Positions 32,582 to 63,552 of a stretch of 64,000 bases of DNA are shown here, piece by piece. Both the position numbers and the translations under genes were made by a program. The notes beneath the pieces are model-generated. The model made no database searches. It saw nothing but the letters and a program-made list of their open reading frames with translations, and was not told where the DNA came from. Position 1 is the first letter of the stretch. Every line of letters begins with the position of its first letter. Source of the stretch: Metridium senile (taxonomy: Eukaryota > Cnidaria > Anthozoa > Actiniaria > Metridiidae); assembly GCA_949775045.1 (NCBI GenBank), contig OX459101.1, positions 7,640,394 through 7,704,393 on the forward strand, read 5' to 3'.

Positions 32582-34442
32582 TTACATAGCTTGATATTTT
32601 TCTGTTGTTGTATCAGTTTCAAAGCCCCATCTTCCGATTCCAACCAATATATCAATCCTTTCTCTTGCTCTGCCATATTCTTCTTTAGTAAAATACTTCT
32701 TAAGAACTGGAGTATATATTCCCACTTTATCTGCCAACCTTGACACAGTCAGCAAGGCATGGATGTAGCTGTTGGGCTCGGAATAGTCCAGTGCTACTGA
32801 TCTAATTTGATTGACCAAGTATTCTTGAATGCCTATGAAATAGATTGGTGAAATAGGATCAACAAAATCTCAATTTCTAAGAAACCTATTCTTTTTGATG
32901 GATGAATTAACAGATGGAGTAATAGTTTAATTCCATTTTACTAATGCTTTATCTGTCATCATCACCACCACCATCAAAATCATCATCATTTTCACCACCA
33001 TGCATGCATCATCATTTTCAACACTACCATCATCATTGCCATGATCATCACTTCCATCGTCATCATAACTATCATTATCATTATAGATACATACCAGGTT
33101 TTACTATTGGGTATGAGTAACCAGTTAGGGTATCATGCCTTTCCAATATTCCCAGAAAAACTAGACTGTCCAAAGTAAGGGTAGCAGTTTGATTGGATGC
33201 CTTGAATTGTTTGACATCTCGGAATATCACCTCTTTTATCTTTTTTGGTTTTTCAGGATTCTTGTGATACTGTTCTACCATTTTATCAAATACAGCATTG
33301 TCTAGATATGTTCCTGTTGGTTGGTCCTTTGTAACCTGTAACAAATTTGAAATTGTTAATTCTTGATTGCATCTTTGAAACAGGGTTTATTCAGCAAAGT
33401 ATGAATTCTTAAGCTAGATTCTATATTTTTGATTTATAAATAATGATTGACATTAATTTTATTTATTAATTGGTCAATTTTTTTGCAATTCCGGGGGGGG
33501 GGGGGGGGGGGAGTTGGACAGGGGATACCTTTGTTGGTAGGGCTGATCGGCGTACCATTTAGGGTTAAAAATATTTCCTGTGCATACCTTTTAGGGTCCT
33601 TTAGGGTTCTGGCTCAAAACTCAGTTACATAACATGACTGTAAGGGTCATTTTTACTCTGCTCTGTTGATAAAAGTAAGCTTGGCTGGCAAGAACATCAC
33701 AAAGCCGGACCTTTTAGGGGTTGAAATCAGCAAGGTTTTAACAGTTATTTTTATCTGTGCGTAACTTTTAGGGGTCATTTTCAAAACCTCCGCTGATCAC
33801 CCCTACCACTTGGACAAAAGGAGTACCCCCCCTGATATAGACAACACATAACAAAGTCACTCGACCATTGTGTTATAGAGGCACTTGAGAAAATGTAAAG
33901 AGCCACTCTTAAGCTTATTAATTGTTCTTACATTTTCTCGTACATCTATATTAAACGTTATGGGTGCGTGACAGAAATCGTCCGGTTGTGACGCAGGCTA
34001 GACGGAAGACGCGGTCCCGAGAGTAGTACCACAGGAAGACCGAATGTTCACATCGTTAAAGCTCCATCAAAATCAACTATAAACTATTTATTTTTTGACA
34101 AAACCCTTGTTCTTGAAAAAGCATTTTCACATTTATATTTCTTACCTTCAATAGAATATCATCATATTTGAAACAAAGTGTTTTCTTGGGCTGTATTTCC
34201 ACTTCGACTCGACCCAGAGCAATTAAGTCGATCAGAGCAGCTGCAGTTGCTGCCACATTGCATACAGAACTCTTTCTTCCCTGCACGTCTCCGGTCTTAG
34301 AATCGTGCCATAGTAAGCAGAACGCTTGTGAAAGAGTAAGCTTTTCGTTTAAGAACTCGTCTTTGTCAAAGGAGTGAGAGTTGGCGACTTTGAGCACAGC
34401 TATTTTTGCTTCTTCAACTGCATGTTCCATTTGCTCGGCCAT
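32582..34442 (-). CDS. GPP34-domain (GOLPH3-like) protein, copy B
   Basis: Three exons: 34146-34442, 33095-33335 and 32582-32832, 262 aa. Exon 1 is one codon shorter and exon 3 one codon longer than in copy A, so total length is the same. Substitutions are scattered (for example VDRVVEEAKKA to MEHAVEEAKIA), and the frame and splice sites are intact. The paralogues are diverging while staying open, as expected under some constraint. Confidence 0.75.
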
Positions 34443-34763
34443 CTTGAAAGAGCTTTCCACTTTGAACAAGCTATTAACATATATTTGCTTTGAGAAGCTC
34501 TGTTTTTATATCAACGTATGTATATTTTTAGAAGTGATGTAATGGGATTAAATAGGCTGCGAGTCTTGTGATTTCTTTAGTATTTCTTTTGGTACAGATT
34601 TAAATTGTGATGTAATTCTTAATGATATGTATGTAAACAAAAAAACTTATGACTAATTGGCAAGCCGCTGAATCATTGTATTGTTGGCACCTTGGTTACA
34701 GCTACCCTATATACGGGTTGCCAGGCGACGAGAAATGCGACGATCGATAATCTGTTGTACGAA

Positions 34764-35171
34764 ACAAATTAAAATACACACAAAATACTCCTCGAAACCG
34801 TGACAATCGCTTTTGAACGTTCGATTCGAGCCCATGATGTGCGCGCGCACAAAAACCGCTGAAAAAATACAAAATTTTATTAAGGAACCATGCACGTTTT
34901 GAGCTTCAACAGGGCAAAACCCTCGAATTTTGCACGGGACTATACTTTCTTTATGCTTAGTTGAAAGAACCTAATAAAATCTACGTTATATTAAAGTTTT
35001 TCAAAAAGTTAATTTTTCTGAACGTACAAAAAAATCGATTTTTGTAGGATTTTTTGTCCGACTTTATGCGAGTTTTGAAAGCACTGAAAGGACAAAATAT
35101 GACAGATCAAGGTATTTCTTTGTCTTTTATTCAAAACCATCCATGTAAGTTGTATTTTAGAATGATTCATT
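34764..35171. other. Spacer after copy B
   Basis: AT-rich unique sequence with no gene or repeat that I recognise. Confidence 0.5.
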
Positions 35172-35407
35172 AAGCCTGGTTTTCACTAGCGACGCAACGC
35201 AAGCGCAAGCACAAGCATGCGAAAACGAGACGTGAATAAGCGCAAGCGCAAACAAACTATTCACTAGTGCCACGCGCAAGCACAAGCGCAAACGCAAGAA
35301 AAAAGGAAATTTTTTTGATACCTTGCGCTTGCGCTTTCGCGGGCGGTTTTCACTACAAAATAATGCCTCTTGTGCTTGCGTCTGCGTCGCTAGTGAAAAC
35401 CAGGCTT
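35172..35407. mobile_element. Fold-back MITE (AAGCCTGGTTTTCACTAGCGAC ends)
   Basis: The left end is mirrored by GTCGCTAGTGAAAACCAGGCTT (35386-35407, small mismatches). The interior is rich in GCGCAAGCGCAAGC words and inverse. The composition is clearly more GC-rich than the surroundings. Confidence 0.85.
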
Positions 35408-35530
35408 TACCCGGCATTTGTGCTTGGTATAGTATGAAAAAAAATGTTTTTAATGTTTGTACTCTACATAATCGATCGCTTGTAAATATTATAAAGACAA
35501 AAAGAGTAAGAGAACTAGAAATTTATTGTT

Positions 35531-35800
35531 ACAGCGCGACGCGCCTTACCGTGGCCACCCAATTAAAATTTTCTACAAGTTCACTTAGCGTTCAAAATTT
35601 TCTCTTTCAAATTATTTGCTTCACCTTTTCAAATTTAAACATCTTGGGAGGGTTTTCAGGCACTTCGCTTTCAACATTTCAAAGTGTTTTATACCGTTTG
35701 ACAATCGGCGTGTTTATATTAAGGTTAAATTCTCGCTTTCTGATTGGTTAACTTGTACAAAACTTTAATTAGGTGGCCACGGTATGGTGCGTCGCGCTGT
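35531..35800. mobile_element. MITE (ACAGCGCGACGC ends) in the third unit copy
   Basis: ACAGCGCGACGCGCC...GGTGGCCAC-type arms mirror each other. Copies A and B read straight through GAAATTTATT at this point, which marks the insertion. Confidence 0.8.
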
Positions 35801-35814
35801 AAATATATTATATT

Positions 35815-36098
35815 AAATACATAAATAAATAAATAAATAACATATCCTATTAATTACATTAATCAAATTAAGTGTTTATAAATTTGTTAAACTCTATTAA
35901 TGTTTGACTTGATTTCACGTCATTGTCTAGGCTGTTCCATAGTTTGACACATCTGTAGTTGAATGTTCTTTGTCCCGTGGAAGTAGTATATAGTGGGATG
36001 TGTAGTTTGGTCGAATTCCTTGTTGTGCTTGTACATACTTTATCACGTCTTATTAGAGGTTCTGTAAGGTTTGGTGGAGCGCGCAACCGATCATACAT
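35815..36098 (-). mobile_element. LINE 3' fragment (RT-protein C-terminus)
   Basis: An open frame of 76 codons (35868-36098) ends with TGQRTFNYRCVKLWNSLD, the usual C-terminal motif of CR1/L2/jockey-group ORF2 proteins. An AAATA-type tail follows at 35815-35840. It is 5'-truncated and sits inside the third unit copy. Confidence 0.75.
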
Positions 36099-36551
36099 TT
36101 AAATACTTGCTTGCTTGTAAAGATATCATGAAGAAAATATATTGTAATAATTATATTATTACAAGTTAAAATAAAGTTTTACACATTTTCATTTGTCCTA
36201 GTCAACATTCATGTTTATTGGACTCTTAAACTCTAATAAACACACTTTGTTTCACGGATTTAGAGTTGTTCTTTCTCATTTACCCGTGAAACAAAGTGCA
36301 TTTAGCTAAAGTGTGCCGGATAGTCAACAAAATCAGGGAATTGAGGTGCATTAAAAAGTAATACACTAAAAAGTGTTTCGCGGGTTCATGAAAACGAATA
36401 GTGAATATATATATTACATATAACCCCTCGCTTCAGGCCGATAACCCTTACTTATACCAATCGAGCTTTGTTGTTATTGATATTATTCGCTTTCGGCAAC
36501 TGATAATTGGTATTAAAAATTGACAAGTTTCTGTACAGATGTACATGTTCT

Positions 36552-36774
36552 CCCGGGGGGGCACTCCCTTAGAAAATGGATAGGGGTGCTCGACGGACCT
36601 TTTAGGGTCGAAAATAAGATCCTCGCGTACCTTTTAGGGTCTCGAAATGGCACCGTACCTTTTAGGGTCAGTTTTCATATTGAAAGTTTTACATATTGAA
36701 ATCTTTTTTAATGTGGTCGTAACTTTTAGGGTCTGAAATCAGTATCTGAGTTAATTTATGCCTACCTCTTAGGG

Positions 36775-36803
<29 letters not shown>
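36552..36803. mobile_element. hAT-like MITE with an 8-bp target duplication
   Basis: The element runs from CCCGGGGGGGCACTCCC to a long poly-C run ending GGG. CATGTTCT flanks it on both sides (36544-36551 and 36804-36811). An 8-bp duplication fits hAT. Its CTTTTAGGGTC words link it to the repeats at 24800 and 33490. Confidence 0.75.
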
Positions 36804-36805
<2 letters not shown>

Positions 36806-37626
36806 TGTTCTGTACATGCCATCAAACAGATTGCGCACAAGCGAATTTATCAAAACAAATACATTAGTTTTATGATCTTCACAAAATGTACCTTTTTGCT
36901 TTACCACTATTTTAAACTTTGTGAGCTTAAAAACAATGTTGATTTTAATTGTTTTTTCATTTCTTGATTAATTTTTATATATTTCGTATTTTTTCAATTT
37001 CGCATATTTCGGACTCTCGACCTGGTAGTCTCGACTCTCGACAAAAAGCCAGACTCCTGCGAATCTTGTGATTTCTTTAGTATTTTACGCTTTTAGTACA
37101 GATTTAGATTGTGATGTAATGTATGTAAACAAAAAATCTTATGACTTTCCAAGTAGCCCACCCCTATACAATGCACAACAAATACCCCCAGTGTATTGCT
37201 TAATTTTTCTTGGACAACCCTTTTTTTCATCTCAATTTATGGCCTACCCCACCTTTTTTCCCGGCCCACTCCCGCCTATACGTTATGACTAGTCCCTAAG
37301 AATTTTTTGTCATTGTGCTTCAAGCGCCCTTGAAGATTAGGGGGGGTGGGGGGTGGGGGGGTGGGGGTGACTTATACTATAGAGAGATGTTTGCATCCAG
37401 CCATTTAAAAAAATTCAGGACTGTTTGAACAACATAAAAACAAGATTAGGCCTGACCTAATAAGATTTTTTATCATATGACCCACTCTTATTAGTCACTT
37501 ATTGACCTTTCTGTCGTTAGCCCTTGGTTATTTTTTTATAGTGAAATAACAGAGCCAGAGCTTCTAAGCAACAGTAAAAAAGGTTATTTTTATTGTGAAT
37601 AAATGGTTGCTTTTACGTATGAATAT

Positions 37627-38125
37627 ATATATATCTATATTGTGCGGTTAAATAATGATAATCATTATTAACCATCATCATGACTATATATATATATATA
37701 TTGTGCGGTTATATGATAATCATTATTAACCATCATTATGACTATATATATCTATATTGTGTGGTTAAATAATGATAATCATTATTAACCATCATCATGA
37801 CTATATATATATATCTATATTGTGTGGTTAAATAATGAGGGGGTCGTAAGGGTTTGTGGTGATGCGGTTTCGCGTTATTTTTGGTGCGGTTTTGCAGGGT
37901 TTCTTTTATTCATAACTGCGGTTTTGCAGTTTCGCAAATCTTGTGGTTGCGGTTTTTTAGCAAATTTTAGTGCGATTGTGCGATTTTTGTTGATTTTTTA
38001 TGCGGTTTTGCAGTTTCCAACACCCCTTACGCCCCCCTCTCTATAATGATAATCATTATTAACCATCATTATGACTACATATATCTATATTGTGGTTAAA
38101 TAATGATAATCATTATTAACCATCA
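37627..38125. repeat. Minisatellite of about 60 bp, TATATATCTATATTGTG...CATCATTATGAC
   Basis: Five or more units share TGTGCGGTTAAATAATGATAATCATTATTAACCATC in parts. The inner ATGATAATCATTAT is itself palindromic. One unit is interrupted by the insertion at 37837-38039. Confidence 0.85.
37837..38039. mobile_element. MITE inserted in the minisatellite (GAGGGGGTCGTAAGGG ends)
   Basis: The left end is mirrored by CCCTTACGCCCCCCTC. The interior repeats GCGGTTTTGCAG words. The surrounding tandem units show the uninterrupted site. Confidence 0.75.
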
Positions 38126-38148
38126 TTCTTTCTCCGCACTTCATAAAC

Positions 38149-38522
38149 GACTTTCCCAGATTCTTTTTAGCGCATATACACATTCGTTTTCTTCTAACTG
38201 GTGAACTGAAAAATATGTTCTATTATAACCATTTGTCGATAATTGATTTACCATAAATCGTCTTCATAGATCGACTTTCCTAGATTCTTTTTAGCGCATA
38301 TACACATTCGTTTTCTTCTAACTGGTGAACTGAAAAATATGTTCTATTATAACCATTTGTCGATAATTGATTTACCATAAATCGTCTTCATAGATCGACT
38401 TTCCTAGATTCTTTTTAGCGCATATACACATTCGTTTTCTTCTAACTGGTGAACTGAAAAATATGTTCTATTATAACGATTTGTCGATAATTGATTTACC
38501 ATAAATCGTCTTTCATAGATCG
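38149..38522. repeat. 124-bp tandem repeat, three copies
   Basis: Units begin CGACTTTCC at 38149, 38273 and 38397 and differ by only a few bases. Confidence 0.9.
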
Positions 38523-39075
38523 ACGTTGTCCATTGTCCGATATCCATTGATTCATTTTCTCAAATCGATTGTTGTAATTTCACAAAAGCGACGACTGAAT
38601 ATATTTTCAAAATCGATTGGTCATTCCGTTTATCGAAATCGATTGATTTATTTCCGATTCGTTTCATGATTCAATTTCGATAGAACGCTCCTTGCAACGA
38701 TCTTTACGAAATCGATCAATGATTCGATATTAAAGGTCTTCCTGAAATCGATCTTTGATCAATTTAGTTATGTGTTTTGTTGCAAACGATCGATGATTCG
38801 ATGGAAAGCCTCTATGAAATTGATCATTGATTCGATTATGCAAAATTAATTTAGTAACGTGATTTGTCGCAAAGGATCAATGATTCGATGAAAAACTCCA
38901 AGGTCTCTATAAAATCGATCATTGATTCGATTTTCAAATTAGTAACGTGATTTGTCGCAAACGATCGATGATTTGATGAAAAACTGCAAGGCCTCTATGA
39001 AATCGATCATTGATTCGATTTTCAATTTAGTAACGTGATTTGTCGCAAACGATCGATGATTCGATGGAAAACTCC
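38523..39075. repeat. Degenerate ATCGATNATTCGAT repeat region
   Basis: Dozens of GATCGATGATTCGATGG-like words at irregular spacing, many palindromic at ATCGAT. This lies just past the 3' end of the demethylase gene. There is no coding potential. Confidence 0.8.
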
Positions 39076-39093
39076 TTTGACATAATTGTCCTG

Positions 39094-59804
<20,711 letters not shown>

Positions 59805-59954
59805 GTTAACTTAAACACTTCTAGTCTTCCACAATATCATTTCTGTCTGAAAATATAAACACACTTCAAAAAGGTTGTTGATGGTAATGTTTACAATGAT
59901 GCTGATGATAATGCTTATGATGATAATAATAATGATGGTGGTGAGGATAATGGC

Positions 59955-61195
59955 GGTCATGGTCAGGGTTCGTACTAGCTTATACTGCTTATAATAACAC
60001 ATGCTACAATCACTATAACCTTTAATGGGGGAACCACTGAGAATGTAACAAACCCTGACTGTGACCACCCTCAGTGACTGGAGTTATACTGCTTACAACA
60101 GAAATACTACACTCACTAACCTTTATTCGGGGATATGTATAAGAACCACTGAGAATGTTACATTCTCAGTGGTTCCCCCATTAAAGGTTATAGTGATTGT
60201 AGCATGTGTTATTATAAGCAGTATAGGCTAGTACGTAGGGTAGTTACAGGTAGGGTTTGTTACGCCGTTTGCAGGATATAGCAGTATTAATGTATAAAGT
60301 TAAGAATGGTCTGGCGCCTAATATCATCAATGAAATATTTATGCAGACTAATGCGCGATATTCACTTAGAAATAATGATTTCAACATTCCTAGATTTGAC
60401 ACAGTGAGTTATGGTAAACATACTATTAGATATCTAGGACCGTATATTTGGTCTAAGCTCAATGTGGATCTCAGATCATCACCCAGCATAAACTCTTTTA
60501 AAATGAAAATTAGGAAATTGGATCTATCCAATATATTAGAAAATAACATTAATTGTTGCAAACTATGCAACTCGTAACAATAGATATCTCTATATATTTA
60601 TTATAATTTCTATTATACATTTACATATATTTGTATTATAACTTCTTAACTTAACTTAACTTAATTCTATAAATATTTTTAAGATAAATTTTACATATAT
60701 ATATACACTATAGTTATAGATTAATATTACATATAGATATTTTTTACTTTTACTTTTTCTTTCCTTTTCCTTTGTGTCCCCAATTAGTTGTATAAACTAA
60801 ATACATAGACACCTGAATAAAGTTATTATTATTATTATTATTATTATACATTCTCAGTGGTTCTTTTACATCCCCTAATAACGGTTAGTGAGTGTAGTAT
60901 GACGTGTTCTTATAAGCAGTATAATGCCAGTCACTGAGGGTGGTCACAGTCAGAGTTTGTTACATTCTCAGTGGTTCCCCCAATAAAGGTTAGTGAGTGT
61001 AACATGTGTTATTATAAGCAGTATAAGCTAGTACGTAGGGTAGTTACAGGTAGGGTTTGTTACATTCTCAGTGGTTCCCCCAATAAAGGTTATAGTGGTT
61101 GTAGCATGTGTTATTATAAGCTGTATAAGCTAGTACGTAGGGTAGTTACAGCCAGGGTTTATACCTCCTCAGTGGTTCTTTTACATCTCCCAATG
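59955..61195. repeat. Tandem and inverted repeat cluster upstream of KDM1B
   Basis: A unit of about 110 bp with CATTCTCAGTGGTTCCCCC, AAAGGTTAGTGAGTGTAG and TTATAAGCAGTATAAGCTAG occurs inverted at about 59965-60085. It occurs forward at about 60155-60263 and three or more times at 60848-61195. The arms meet at GAGAATGTTACATTCTC near 60155. Confidence 0.82.
60257..60577 (+). pseudogene. LINE ORF2 C-terminal fragment
   Basis: About 105 codons ending in RYLGPYIWSKLNVDLRSS, a CR1/L2/jockey-group ORF2 tail. A 3' UTR and a TTATTATTATTATTATTA tail follow to about 60846. The insertion interrupts a unit of the surrounding repeat at GTTTGTTAC/ATTCTCAG. Confidence 0.8.
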
Positions 61196-61202
61196 CAGGT
61201 TA

Positions 61203-61413
61203 AGACCAGGGCAAACGGTTTCAACATTTGCTTCAACATCTATTTGATTTTGTTGAATGGCAATGTTTAAACTCTTTCACATACATGTACATCAATTCAA
61301 CATTGATTCAACACGTTTCAACACTGTTGAAAGAGCTTAAAAGCGTTTAAATATTGCCATTCAACAAAATCGAACGAATGTTGAAGCAAATGTTGAAACC
61401 GTTTGTCTGGGCC
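61203..61413. mobile_element. Fold-back MITE (CCAGGGCAAACGG ends)
   Basis: CAAACGGTTTCAACATTTGC at the left mirrors the right arm; the centre is CATACATGTACAT. Confidence 0.82.
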
Positions 61414-62630
61414 TTTAGTGAGTGTATTGTGTAATATATAGTATGGTCCAGTTTTTCAACATAAATTTCCTTCGAGGGAAATCATTTTAAAACACAGCTA
61501 TATAAATACATTTACAAATGTGAAATGAACTCTACTACACAGTAGTTCTAAACTAAAAACGAGAACATACAGTAGGTTTAACACTGCAAACATTAATATA
61601 CATTAAAAATACTTGAAAATATTACAAATATTTATCTTTCCAAATTTTACACACTTCACAATTTCAAGTAAAAGATATTTCACCTTTTCTTAACGTATTG
61701 GAAATTATCTACACGAAGAACCAGTTGTGATCAAGTATTAAAGAAACATTACCAGAAATTAATAAAAGATTAATAATCAAATGGCTAGTGGCTACATGTG
61801 CACATGTGCTTGCAGATCTGACTTGAAATCTTTTCTGTAAACAAATCCTTAAAGACCCCACAAATAGGCAAAATTCACAATTAATTATATGAATACAGCA
61901 ATAGTGACTTAGAATAATAGTTCTGCTGTATAAGCATTCAAAAAGGGTTTACAAAGGGTTTCAAATAACCCAAAAACAAAAACAGAATCTGAAACGTGCA
62001 TTTGTGGTGCTTTGCCAAAACATGTCAGCTTGCAGCTTTCAAAGCTGCTTCAACAACAATTACAAGCAGTATTATACGTTTTATGGAGCATATTCTGGGG
62101 CATGACTTTGCATTTTTGCTAGCTTAGTCCACTAGAAGAAATAATTCACGAAACGAGAAGTATTGTTCGTCTAAAAGCGAAAGGGCTAACCTCGAGCAAG
62201 CTATAATTTATAGCTTACAACTCATCAATGAATATCTTGTAATTTTCTGACTTACCTCATTAGAATTTTTAACTTTGATTATTTAAGAAGGGATTGGACT
62301 GAAGGATCGCTAGAATAGCCCATAAATATGTGAATATTTTAGCTGGTTTGTTTGAATCTCAAATCGCGCGGGCAAAACAGAGAAGTTGTGCTTCACAGCC
62401 CAGGGACAACAAACAGCCCCATGTTCTTCATTAGCCAATCAGATTGCAGGATATGATAGTGGGATATTTATTTACTCTGACCAGGGGTTTGCTTTTTGAA
62501 AAAATACAAAAATACATTCGGTTTTGTCTAAACATTGAATATTTAGTCTGAAAATGTTGAAGGTTCAAAATATTGCTATTAAATAAACTTTTATTTTGAG
62601 AAGAAAATTTTCGCAAATATATCTATCCAT
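61414..62630. other. Intergenic region between KDM1B upstream repeats and the heat-shock gene
   Basis: AT-rich sequence without a recognisable gene or mobile element. It probably holds distal regulatory sequence only. Confidence 0.5.
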
Positions 62631-62633
62631 AGA

Positions 62634-62691
62634 GTATTCTAGAATACACTAGAAAATTCCTTTCTCCAACTCCAATCTTTAGAATTTTTCT
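62634..62691 (+). promoter_or_regulatory. Distal heat-shock elements
   Basis: TTCTAGAA (62638-62644 region), AGAAAATTCC (62651-62660) and AGAATTTTTCT (62681-62691) are inverted GAA/TTC pairs as bound by HSF. They lie about 250 bases before the proximal element. Confidence 0.65.
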
Positions 62692-62894
62692 AAATTACTT
62701 GAATTTGGTTAATTTACACCTTATAAATTATTGTTATTTAATATTATTTGATATTTCGTTGAATATAAGTTGGGGAAATGAAAAAATGCACGTGTCTCTC
62801 TGACAGAATTTACCAGAAGATCAGGATTACACGTGATCTGATTGGCTGAAAACAGGATCAAATTTATTCTTACATCAGTTTTTAAAATAGTTTA

Positions 62895-62928
62895 GAATTT
62901 TCTAGAACATCGAGTGGAGGGTATAAAT
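62895..62928 (+). promoter_or_regulatory. Heat-shock promoter: HSE and TATA box
   Basis: GAATTTTCTAGAA (62895-62907) is a perfect three-unit HSE (GAAnnTTCnnGAA). TATAAAT follows at 62922-62928. Transcription should start near 62955. Confidence 0.85.
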
Positions 62929-62954
62929 AGCGAGAGTTTGCGGCACAAGTCCAG

Positions 62955-63057
62955 GAAAATTTGAGGGCAATTCTCAAAGGAAAACAGAACTAAACTACTA
63001 AAAGCTATACTACTCCGATTCACTTCAAGCTAATAGCTGAAGGCACAAGAAAAGAAG
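62955..63057 (+). other. Putative 5' UTR exon of the heat-shock gene
   Basis: The sequence between the expected start site and a good donor (GAAG/GTAGGTG at 63058). An intron of about 490 bases with T-rich tracts ends at CTCCTTCAG (63551), two bases before the ATG. Confidence 0.65.
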
Positions 63058-63552
63058 GTAGGTGCAAGGTTTGCATGATGCAGACTAGTTTTGCGAGTTG
63101 CTTGTTTGGCTGCTTTCTCAGTATATAACTTGCTTCTTTTTTTAATTTTTGCTCACTTATTACATTCTTTTCTGCTTGCATGCTTGCTTATATCAAGCAC
63201 GTCATTGTTAGTTTGCGTTGCGGCATGCTGCATTGATTGATGGCTTGTTCTGCTTCGAATTATTGTTTGCAGTGCATGTTTGTCTGCCGGTTTATGTAAA
63301 TACGTATTTATGTATGTCTGTATGCTTGCCACTTGTTTGATTGTTTATTTGCTTGTTCTTTTTTTTTTTTTTTATTGTATATAATTTCTTTCTTTTTTTT
63401 TTTTTCATTGATTGGTTATTTTGGTTGATGCTTCTTTCTCTTGTTTGTTTGTCTGTTCAGTGTATATTTGTAAAAGTGTCGTTGTTATTGTTGTTTAATT
63501 GAAATTCTTTTCTTTCTCTATTTGCTGAATATGTTTTATTCTCTCCTTCAGA

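Larger units (their letters stand above)
26131..34763. repeat. Segmental duplication, copy B
   Basis: This is the direct repeat of copy A, with the same two genes in the same order. It lacks the copy-A-only MITEs at 16395, 16913, 17817, 21033, 22495 and 23962. It has its own insertions at about 28030-28230, 28440-28480 and 30165-30430. Confidence 0.9.
35440..37150. repeat. Decayed third copy of the duplicated unit
   Basis: Three collinear pieces match the unit: 35440-35530 (like 22835-22920), 36103-36205 (like 23026-23130) and 37060-37145 (like 25808-25895). They are in the same order, but no Schlafen-like or GPP34 exon lies among them. The gaps hold a MITE, a LINE fragment and a hAT-like MITE. 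The GPP34 gene was therefore lost from this copy, or this is the remnant of an unequal exchange. Confidence 0.75.

Noticed and set aside
36590..36780. Telomere-like TTAGGG tracts
   Set aside because: The words are CTTTTAGGGTC at irregular spacing within a MITE, not tandem hexamers.
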